This document shows positions 28,776-35,563 of a DNA stretch of 64,000 bases, piece after piece. Origin of the DNA: Acidobacteriota bacterium (GTDB lineage Bacteria > Acidobacteriota > Blastocatellia > RBC074); assembly GCA_018268995.1 (NCBI GenBank), contig JAFDVL010000012.1, positions 1 to 64,000 on the forward strand, in the 5' to 3' direction. Each line of letters opens with the position of its first letter. The first letter of the stretch is position 1. The position numbers and the translations under genes are program-made. A model generated the notes under the pieces. It saw nothing but the letters and a program-made list of their open reading frames with translations. It was not told where the DNA came from and did not search any database.

Positions 28776-30131
28776 TTAAAAAGACCTGATTGGATATTGG
28801 TCTATTTCTTCAATTATACATTGTTTAATAAAATTTAGACGCAAGTCTAAAGGGAGATTTAAATTTGAAAATCCATCCATCTGATTCCAAGCCGCGCGCC
28901 AGCGAGCTTCATCAGAGATAGGCGTCCCTCGCAGATATGCAAAATCTCGAAGTATCACTTCGAGCGTACATTGCAATCGTTTAAGCAAAACACCATAAAC
29001 CTCCGGCGTTAACGCCGCAGATGGGCATTGATTATCCCATTCATGAAAAATAATGCCATTTATAACTGCTTCTGCATAGAAGGCCGCTTCAAGTTCATTT
29101 GTAGCAAATACTAAGCGAAACAAATTCCCATCTCCAGCGATTTCAATGGGTAGTGAGCTATCCTTTAACAGACACCGGAATTGGTGTAGAAAGCCATTTG
29201 CAGTTTTTTTGATATATTCTTGCGCATTTATGCGCGTGAGCTTCTCTAAAGTAGTTAATGCTGCAGTAATAGGCAAAATATCAAAATAACTTGTATAGAC
29301 AAAGTGTCGCGCCATATCCATAATTGTACGATTACCACAAACACAGGAAAGGTCGCTACCATTAGAAAGTGCTTTAGAGAATACAGTTATGTCTGCCTGA
29401 AGCCCATAATTGGATAGTGAGCTACCAGGTTTATAACGATAACCTTGTTTTACTTGATCATCTATAATTAGTACTCCAGGCCAGCGATGACATTCTTCGA
29501 ATAGCTGACGAAAGTAATTATCATCCAAGTAAACATGATCTGGAGAGATGACTATAGCGGCGACCTGGTCTTTATAACGAGATAGTAATTCTTGTAGAAG
29601 TTCAGGTATAAAATAAAAGTTAATCACGCCACAAGTGTTAGGCTCAAATAAATCCGAATTTAGTTGCCACATCGGATCCCAACCGTGATAGCCTGCACTT
29701 AGAAGCAGAGGCTTACCGGTCCACAACCGAGCTAGATGAGTTGCGGCACGCACAGCACTGGTTCCTGTGCGAAAAAAGGCCACAGCAATATCTTCACCAA
29801 CATCTTGAGAGATCTTTGTAGCTAGTTGCCGGATTATGTCATTGCGCCCCGTTGCAACTGTCCTCTTCATCTCAAGATGTTCCATAAGGGAATGACGCAC
29901 ATCAGGATCATTGTGTCCAAGAAGGACTGCTCCCTTCCCATTATCTAGATCTATATATTGATTTCCATCCAAATCAAAGAGATATGGCCCTTCCGCATGA
30001 GAGAAAACAAGCCGAGCTACTTCTCGTGGCACATGAGGACTCGGCATTTCCTCCTTAACTCGCCGCTCATATTCATAGCTTGCTGAAATTGATTTTTGAA
30101 AATAAGGCATATTATCGATTCCATTTGGCAC
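28776..30131 (-). CDS. btrB: BtrB/NeoB-like class III aminotransferase (6'-aminotransferase)
   Basis: 451 residues from a GTG at 30131; an ATG at 30110 is the alternative. The whole length tracks BtrB-type enzymes: YLFDLDGNQYIDLDNGKGAVLLGH, FFRTGTSAVRAATHLARLWTG, LLLSAGYHGWDPMW, AAIVISPDHVYL, LIIDDQVKQGYRY, VFSKALSNGSDLS (PLP Lys in SKAL), SSLPIEIAGDGNLFRLVFAT and RWRAAWNQMDG. It converts the 6'-oxo group of oxidised paromamine (and sometimes a second aldehyde) to an amine, giving neamine. It sits between the BtrS-like aminotransferase and the GMC oxidase on the same strand. Confidence 0.87.
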   Translation of the reverse strand: MPNGIDNMPYFQKSISASYEYERRVKEEMPSPHVPREVARLVFSHAEGPYLFDLDGNQYIDLDNGKGAVLLGHNDPDVRHSLMEHLEMKRTVATGRNDIIRQLATKISQDVGEDIAVAFFRTGTSAVRAATHLARLWTGKPLLLSAGYHGWDPMWQLNSDLFEPNTCGVINFYFIPELLQELLSRYKDQVAAIVISPDHVYLDDNYFRQLFEECHRWPGVLIIDDQVKQGYRYKPGSSLSNYGLQADITVFSKALSNGSDLSCVCGNRTIMDMARHFVYTSYFDILPITAALTTLEKLTRINAQEYIKKTANGFLHQFRCLLKDSSLPIEIAGDGNLFRLVFATNELEAAFYAEAVINGIIFHEWDNQCPSAALTPEVYGVLLKRLQCTLEVILRDFAYLRGTPISDEARWRAAWNQMDGFSNLNLPLDLRLNFIKQCIIEEIDQYPIRSF

Positions 30132-30369
30132 AGCTTGTTATTACACAGTATCGCTCGTTTTGCGTATTGTTTAGAATTATCTAGTGTAAAATAAATGTAA
30201 TACTGCTAAGAGGCTCTGATAAAAATTATAAAGAATGCTCCAAGTACTCAACGCACACGCTATAATCTAGTAGCAATACGCTATTGGAGTTTGGGGTTAA
30301 GTCAGATGCGAAGTATAAAATTCAAAACTAAGCTTTTCCTTTCCTGCAAGGGACTTAATATTTAATTCC

Positions 30370-31677
30370 TTAATCATCGGGAAGCGTGCTTGAGAGCCGT
30401 TGAACTTTCTCAAATGCAGTTGCAATATCATCCATGTCTAATAGCGACCCTAATAATACCGAGTGATGGAATAGTATTGATCGTTTATGTTGGCGAGATG
30501 CTTCTGGAAGTTCGAACCTAGTGGGATTAATTGATTTCAGATCAGCAAAAGTATGGGCTAAGTTCTTATCCAAATGTGGCCTGTAGAGTGGATGATCATT
30601 AAGAGGCCTATAAGCTGGATGCACCCAGAAGCCCAATTCTGCCTCAAGGGCACGACAGATTGCTTCAACACTTTTATAAGCAAACGATTCTGGTTCATAG
30701 CGAACTACGTAATGATAGTATGCCCTTTCATCATTCTGATGGTGGGGACGTATAAACTCCAGCCCACTGATCTCTCTCAGACATTTGTCTAGGTATATGG
30801 CACGTGAGGCACGTGTTTTGTTCTGTTCCTCAAGCCGATTTAGGCCATCTAGCAATACTGCCAACTGAAACTCAGACATTGCGAGGTTAGCTCCAATAAC
30901 TTCACCAACCTCTTCGAGATGCATATGGCCTACCACCCGGGGCGTTTTGGCCAATCGCCGTCCGTCATTTCTTAATTGTTCGAGCAAAGAAAAAAGGCGG
31001 GGGTCAGATGTAACAGCAGCCCCGCCTTCACCACAAGTCAAAGCCTTACCTTGTTGCATGCTAAAAACACCAATTATTCCAAGGCTGCCTGCGCGCTGCC
31101 CAGACCAACGTGCGCCGTGCGCTTGTGCGCAATCTTCAATTAAAGGAATACTATACTTTTGAGATATGGCAGTCAATTTATCCATATTGGCCATCGCTGA
31201 GTATAAATGAACTACTAAGATTGCAGCCGTCCGTGTCGTAATGGCGGATTCGACAGCTTCTGGAGATAAGCAAAGTGTATTTGGCTCAATATCAACAAGG
31301 ATTGGAATTGCACCTACTCGTAAAACGGTTGACGCGCAGGCTACCCAAGTAAGTCCGGGCACAATGACTTCATCGCCAGGGCCGATTCCAAGTGACTTCA
31401 TTGACATAACCAGCGCACTAGAACAATGATCTGTCGGTATACAATATTTGACTCCTAAAAATTCCGCGAATTGCTCAGCAAAGGTCTGCTCAAGTGGGCA
31501 TTGACCCGTCCAAGTACCACTAACTGCCCATCGCCCTCCATCAAAAACTTGCCTCACAAGGTCAAGCGCCATTGAACCATATTGCGGCCACGTTGGCCAA
31601 TTACCATTACGAATAGATGTACCACCATTGAGTGCTAATGTGTCAGGATCATTATAACGTGTTGAAATCGTCTCCAT
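30370..31677 (-). CDS. btrS: BtrS-like L-glutamine:2-deoxy-scyllo-inosose aminotransferase
   Basis: 435 residues from the ATG at 31677 (a TTG at 31689 lies next to the IS end). Near-continuous match to the BtrS pattern: GNWPTWPQYG, GGRWAVSGTWTGQCPLEQTF, GDEVIVPGLTWVACASTVLR, ILVVHLYSAMANMDKL, LIEDCAQAHGARW, FSMQQGKALTCGEGGAAV (PLP Lys) and GANLAMSEFQLAVLLDGL. It installs the amino group on 2-deoxy-scyllo-inosose and probably on the later amino-keto intermediate, giving 2-DOS. An IS5 element is inserted about 12 bp upstream of the start, so the native promoter and ribosome site are displaced. Confidence 0.92.
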   Translation of the reverse strand: METISTRYNDPDTLALNGGTSIRNGNWPTWPQYGSMALDLVRQVFDGGRWAVSGTWTGQCPLEQTFAEQFAEFLGVKYCIPTDHCSSALVMSMKSLGIGPGDEVIVPGLTWVACASTVLRVGAIPILVDIEPNTLCLSPEAVESAITTRTAAILVVHLYSAMANMDKLTAISQKYSIPLIEDCAQAHGARWSGQRAGSLGIIGVFSMQQGKALTCGEGGAAVTSDPRLFSLLEQLRNDGRRLAKTPRVVGHMHLEEVGEVIGANLAMSEFQLAVLLDGLNRLEEQNKTRASRAIYLDKCLREISGLEFIRPHHQNDERAYYHYVVRYEPESFAYKSVEAICRALEAELGFWVHPAYRPLNDHPLYRPHLDKNLAHTFADLKSINPTRFELPEASRQHKRSILFHHSVLLGSLLDMDDIATAFEKVQRLSSTLPDD

Positions 31678-31782
31678 AGAAGTTTCCAAGAAGTCTTCTC
31701 AAAACTCGAAAAAGTTGTGAATTTCCGAGAAAAACGCCCGTTTCATTCGCGCAAAATCGCCAACTGCGCGGAAAATGCTCAG

Positions 31783-32121
31783 ATGAAAGTGGCAAAAAGA
31801 AAATCGTATCCATCGGATTTGACCGATGCCCAATGGGAATTTATCAAATCCTTGTTACCGCCCGCCGCCACAACCGGGCGACCAGGCGCGGACGAACGTG
31901 AAATCGTCAATGGCATTTTGTACGTCCTGACTACGGGTTGTAGTTGGGAGTACCTGCCACATGACATCGGCGCAACTTGGCAAACTTGCCATCGCTACTT
32001 ACTTGAGTACCAGCGCCGTCGCGTTTGGCAAAAGATCGTGCGGGAGTTAATCAAGCTGGCTTATCGCAAAGGCCAGATCAACCTCAACAACGCTTACCAC
32101 GATGCGAGCGTGGTGAAGTAA
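31783..32121 (+). CDS. IS5 transposase, first frame
   Basis: 113 residues: MKVAKRKSYPSDLTDAQWEF, IVNGILYVLTTGCSWEYLP and WQTCHRYLLEYQRRRVW. This is the usual N-terminal half, stopping at TAA just after NNAYHDASVVK. The second half continues in the +1 frame, so the element either uses recoding at the AAGTAAAGGGGG sequence or has suffered a frameshift. Confidence 0.75.
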   Translation: MKVAKRKSYPSDLTDAQWEFIKSLLPPAATTGRPGADEREIVNGILYVLTTGCSWEYLPHDIGATWQTCHRYLLEYQRRRVWQKIVRELIKLAYRKGQINLNNAYHDASVVK

Positions 32122-32602
32122 AGGGGGCAAAGATCAAGTAGGCTTCTCAGGCAAACACCGTATTTGCGGCCTCAAACGCCACTTGGTGATTGACGCCCAC
32201 GGCAACCCCCTCAATTTTACTTTGAGCAAAGCCAACTGGAATGACCAACGTAAAATTCTCGAGACGATTGATGGGATCAGGATCGGCAAACGCCGTCGCC
32301 GACCCAAGCGTTTGGGTCTCGACAAAGGTTACGACAGTGAGCCGCTGAGACAGCAATTGCGTCAGCGCGGTATTATACCCATTGCTCCTTATCGCTCGAA
32401 TCACGTGACGGTACCTAAGGGACGACCACCGAAAGATAAACACGAGAAGCGCTACTGTCGGCAGCGCTGGAAAGTTGAAAGAAGCTTTGCTTGGGCCAAC
32501 AACTGTCGCCGGTTAGACCGCTTCCTTGAAGAAAGTCAAAAAGCTTATCGCGCTTTTATGCGAGTCTATTTCATCAAACACTACTTGCGGCTTTTGTTTT
32601 AG
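32122..32602 (+). CDS. IS5 transposase, second frame
   Basis: Continues KGGKDQVGFSGKHRICGLKR, HLVIDAHGNPLNF, RLGLDKGYDSEPLRQQLRQR and WKVERSFAWANNCRRLDRFL: the rest of the DDE domain to the family C-terminus. No start codon or ribosome site of its own is evident, which fits frameshift expression. Confidence 0.72.
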
Positions 32603-32777
32603 CATCTTTCAGAGTTTTGAGAAGACTTCCAAATAAATAATATTTTTTAAGCAATAGTTCAGACATTTTTTGAGGAGGGGATTCACAAAAGAGGCGATGA
32701 AATGATTCACTATAGATGAACGAAATCAATCTTGAATCAACCATTGCCCTGACAATTGTCAAAACCATCCTCGTTGC

Positions 32778-32924
32778 GGTGGTGTTCCAGAAATGACAGC
32801 ATATAGCAGTTTCTTGACAAACGTGTAGAGGATAGAAACGCTGTGATGCCTATGAATATTGGCTGCTATTGCATAATAGTCCATTCACTCGGACGGAAAC
32901 CGCTATAATTTCTGGAACACCACC
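32778..32924. repeat. 147-bp MITE with GGTGGTGTTCCAGAAAT ends
   Basis: GGTGGTGTTCCAGAAATGAC at the left and ATTTCTGGAACACCACC at the right enclose about 105 bp without coding capacity. It lies 31 bp past the stop of peptide gene 1. A version stripped to the two repeats alone lies at the same distance past peptide gene 2. Confidence 0.75.
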
Positions 32925-32955
32925 AATCTGCGATGCACATGGTGACTATGAATCT

Positions 32956-33153
32956 TCACCAAGACGTATCACTACCCAAGCCGGGGCCCCCCAACATCTG
33001 AATGTTGGACAGCGCACGTGTTAGCTCTTCTAGTTGCTCTGTAGCAACGGCTTCGCCTCGATCTAGTTTTTCGCGGAGTGCCCGCAACTCATTATCAAGT
33101 CGATCTAATTGGGAATACACATTAACGCGCAAATCTGATTGTTCAGTAGACAT
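32956..33153 (-). CDS. Precursor-like small peptide 1
   Basis: 65 residues with the best ribosome site of the region (AGGAGGTG 6 nt before ATG). It is the first of three paralogues (others at 34485 and 35283). The first ~50 residues are conserved: MSTEQSDL-VNVYS, then LDRLDNELRALREKLD and QLEEL-RALSNI, helical and charged. The last 15 are unrelated between copies except for a final Trp: here QMLGGPGLGSDTSW. This conserved-leader, variable-tail design is that of ribosomally made peptide precursors, but no classical maturase is seen nearby. Alternatives are small coiled-coil regulators or scaffold peptides. It has its own promoter. Confidence 0.7.
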   Translation of the reverse strand: MSTEQSDLRVNVYSQLDRLDNELRALREKLDRGEAVATEQLEELTRALSNIQMLGGPGLGSDTSW

Positions 33154-33189
33154 GGTACACCTCCTAACCTAAGAAAAACATACTCTACT

Positions 33190-33218
33190 ATTATCTCGAA
33201 GCAAAAAGGAATTGTAAA
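33190..33218 (-). promoter_or_regulatory. Sigma-70-like promoter of peptide gene 1
   Basis: On the minus strand TTTACA (33218-33213), a 17-nt spacer, and GATAAT (33195-33190), 36 nt before the start codon. The -35 box is only 2 nt from the terminal repeat of the neighbouring IS. Confidence 0.6.
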
Positions 33219-33220
33219 TA

Positions 33221-34226
33221 ACCATTGGTGCTAGGAAACAGCGAGGCAAGCTCACGCTGCCTCGCCACGAACGAGTCATGAATATTTCCCCTCGATTTAA
33301 ATCAACCCCACGCCGCGTCCTAGAAGGCAAAGTCCTTCAGCACCGGCAACATCTGTTCGGCGGTCGGTGTCCCCGCGATGGTCAGCAACAAATTGAAGAC
33401 CACGGCCAAGTAACACAAATGGGCTTCCAGATGCACTTCCTTCCGATGAAACAACTTCTTCAAGGCACAGACTTCGGTCACAAACGAAAAGATCGTTTCG
33501 ATCATGCCGCGTTCGTTCCAGGTGCGTTTCGCGCACAACTTCAGGTTCTCCGGTCCCCCGTCTTTGCAGCGAAAGCCGAGGTCGCTCAAGGTAATGGTCT
33601 GCGCTTCGTATTGTTCGATCAACGGCAAAAAGACATTGTCACAAGCGTTCGCTGTCGTCCACTGCCAATTCACCACACGCCCGTCCTGATTGATGATCCA
33701 GCACATTTTCACCCCCACGATCCAGCGCCGATTGCTTTTGCCTTTCTTCCCGATCTGCTGCTCCGAGCGCCCTTCGCGGATCGGATGAATCAACTCAATG
33801 CCGTAACTGTCCACTACGGTGTAGAAGCTGACAGGGGCGAGAAAACGATCCGCCCACAAGCGATGCGTGGCCAACAACCACTGCAAGCGCGAGCGTTCGG
33901 GCAGGCGCGGAAACAAGGGTGCGAACTCACGGTGGAGCCAGCGATAAAAGCGGCGAAAGCGTCCGCCCTTGAGGGCGAACAACGCGCCAATGGTGACCAA
34001 TTCACTCGGATAGAGTGTGCTGTCGGGATGTTTTTTGACCCACTTCATGCGGTCATCCACGTGACAAAACAGATGTGTAATAATGTCTTCGTTTTTTATT
34101 TGAGCCTCCTCGGTAGTTGGAATTTGCTTTCCAATTTGACCGCGAAGGCTCTTTTTTTCTAGCCTGCTTGAGTGCGCGCTTATCAGGCTTATTTGTTTTC
34201 AATCACTTATCACTAGCACCATTGGT
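33221..34226 (-). mobile_element. IS element between peptide genes 1 and 2
   Basis: About 1 kb with ends ACCATTGGTGCTAG (33221) and the complement of ACCAATGGTGCTAG (to 34226). It encodes one transposase on the minus strand and was inserted just upstream of the promoter of peptide gene 1. Confidence 0.72.
33320..34060 (-). CDS. DDE transposase (IS982/IS4-like)
   Basis: 246 residues: FYTVVDSYGIELIHPIREGR, QQIGKKGKSNRRWIVGVKMC, ITLSDLGFRCKDG, RTWNERGMIETIFSFVTEVC. Asp, Asp and Glu at family-like spacing. Not broken. I am unsure whether the family label should be IS982 or an IS4 branch. Confidence 0.72.
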   Translation of the reverse strand: MDDRMKWVKKHPDSTLYPSELVTIGALFALKGGRFRRFYRWLHREFAPLFPRLPERSRLQWLLATHRLWADRFLAPVSFYTVVDSYGIELIHPIREGRSEQQIGKKGKSNRRWIVGVKMCWIINQDGRVVNWQWTTANACDNVFLPLIEQYEAQTITLSDLGFRCKDGGPENLKLCAKRTWNERGMIETIFSFVTEVCALKKLFHRKEVHLEAHLCYLAVVFNLLLTIAGTPTAEQMLPVLKDFAF

Positions 34227-34410
34227 TAATTAGCAATCACGGTAAGACTATAATTTTATCAACCAGAAAAACGCGCACGCAACGCGCAACAACCTCACAC
34301 GTAGGTACCGGATCATCACATAGACAGGAATTGGCTTGGAATCCATCAAATAGACACAAGCCGTATTAGAGACCTGCGTGCAAGTGCCCGCAAACAAGAC
34401 TTGGATTTGC

Positions 34411-34453
34411 GGTGGTGTTCCAGAAATGACAGTGTCATTTCTGGAACACCACC
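34411..34453. repeat. 43-nt perfect palindrome (MITE reduced to its two ends)
   Basis: GGTGGTGTTCCAGAAATGACA, one central base, then its exact complement to 34453. The 21-bp arms equal the ends of the MITE at 32778-32924. It lies 31 bp past peptide gene 2 and could act as a transcription terminator hairpin in either direction. Confidence 0.8.
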
Positions 34454-34484
34454 AATCTGCGATGCGTATGGTGCCTATGAATCT

Positions 34485-34685
34485 TCACCAAGCCATTTCA
34501 CTGGTATTACCTGGACCGCTACTAACCATCCGAATGTTGGACAGCGCTCGCTTTAGCTCTTCTAGTTGTCCTGTAGAAACGGCTTCGCCATGATCTAGTT
34601 TTTCGCGGAGTGCTCGCAATTCATTATCAAGTCGATCTAAATGGGAATACACATCAACGTGTAAATCTGATTGTTCAGTAGACAT
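34485..34685 (-). CDS. Precursor-like small peptide 2
   Basis: 66 residues, start ATG at 34685 with a weaker ribosome site (AGAGGT). 43 of the first 50 residues equal peptide 1. The tail is different: RMVSSGPGNTSEMAW, again ending in Trp. The downstream 60 bp, including the MITE end, also resemble those of peptide 1, so the two genes arose by duplication of a segment of at least 250 bp. An IS was later inserted between them. Confidence 0.7.
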   Translation of the reverse strand: MSTEQSDLHVDVYSHLDRLDNELRALREKLDHGEAVSTGQLEELKRALSNIRMVSSGPGNTSEMAW

Positions 34686-34708
34686 GCTATACCTCTTAAC
34701 CCAAGAAA

Positions 34709-34737
34709 AATATACTATGTAAATCAAGGGTTGAAAA
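34709..34737 (-). promoter_or_regulatory. Possible promoter of peptide gene 2
   Basis: Minus strand TTTTCA (34737-34732), 17-nt spacer, TATATT (34714-34709). Position relative to the start is similar to peptide gene 1, but the -35 box is weaker. Confidence 0.4.
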
Positions 34738-34776
34738 TAGCAGACAAGCGCGTCGAGCGCGTAGAATGGAGTTGTT

Positions 34777-35230
34777 ATGGACACTCAACTCATCCAACTC
34801 TATGTACTTGTCTGCACCGTGTAAGATACGTGAGGGGCATTACTTGTTTTCAACACCTGATCAATAATCCCCATACCGGGCATATTACAGATCAGGAACT
34901 CATTACGATTTATTGGTTTGGGCATCTGCACCAATGTTTTGAAAAAAAGCGATCCACCAATTGATCCAAACTCATTGGTTGTACTATTTTTCGAAGTTGC
35001 TCGCGTATCAGACGTTTATCCACGACTCAATCGTCTGGAAGCGAGTTTTCAGTCGCTGGGAACCTATTTGCAGGAGCAATTGCCTCAGGTATCCGCCCCG
35101 GAAGTTGATCAGGTGCTGGTTTCGTTGCCCGTAATGTGGGTCACGGCACGCTCGCGGAACAGGAAGTCAAAGAATAAGTTTGCAAGTACTATGACTGCGA
35201 GTTACTTGAACCGCTTGCACAACATCAACC
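34777..35230 (+). pseudogene. IS982-family transposase remnant
   Basis: Starts MDTQLIQLYVLVCTV with an early stop, then in another frame HTGHITDQELITIYWFGHLH, RLNRLEASFQSLGTYLQEQL and LVSLPVMWVTARSRNRKS. This is the N-terminal half of an IS982 enzyme with several frame breaks; the catalytic C-terminus is missing. Confidence 0.65.
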
Positions 35231-35282
35231 CTGATGTTGCACTAGGGCGCATAATATTGCTGTACTAGAGATTAGGCTGTCA

Positions 35283-35495
35283 CTACCACGCCAATGACTC
35301 CCTATCAGGTATTGGCAGCACATTGCTAGATTCTTTTGACCCTATGCTGGACAGTAGGCGTTTTAGCTCTTCAAGTTGCCCAATAGAAACGGCTTCGCCA
35401 TGATCTAGTCTTTCGTGGAGTGCTCGCAATTCATTGCCAATCCGATCTAAATGGGAATACACATTAACACGTAAATCTGGTTGTTCGACAATCAT
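35283..35495 (-). CDS. Precursor-like small peptide 3
   Basis: 70 residues, ATG at 35495 with AGGAGGTG 6 nt upstream. About 38 of the first 50 residues match peptide 2 (VYSHLDRIGNELRAL, HGEAVSIGQLEELKR). The tail is longer and unrelated: GSKESSNVLPIPDRESLAW. The final Trp is kept. A copy of the ISKra4 element starts about 70 bp upstream. Function unknown; see peptide 1. Confidence 0.7.
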   Translation of the reverse strand: MIVEQPDLRVNVYSHLDRIGNELRALHERLDHGEAVSIGQLEELKRLLSSIGSKESSNVLPIPDRESLAW

Positions 35496-35530
35496 ATCAC
35501 ACCTCCTAAACCTAGGAAAAAATCTATGCC

Positions 35531-35559
35531 AGTTTAAGATGGTAAAGAAAAATTGTAAA
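35531..35559 (-). promoter_or_regulatory. Promoter of peptide gene 3
   Basis: Minus strand TTTACA (35559-35554), 17-nt spacer, TAAACT (35536-35531). Same -35 box and position as the promoter of peptide gene 1, with the flanking IS end 9 nt upstream. Confidence 0.5.
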
Positions 35560-35563
35560 TAGG

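Larger units (their letters stand above)
31690..32628 (+). mobile_element. IS5-family insertion sequence
   Basis: About 0.94 kb between inverted repeats AAGTCTTCTCAAAACTC (from about 31690) and GAGTTTTGAGAAGACTT (to about 32628). Two overlapping transposase frames are on the plus strand, divergent from the BtrS-like gene. Confidence 0.8.

Noticed and set aside
34918..35268. Apparent 116-codon plus-strand gene beside peptide 3
   Set aside because: Neighbouring frames show it is the N-terminal half of an IS982-type transposase with frame breaks, not an independent gene.
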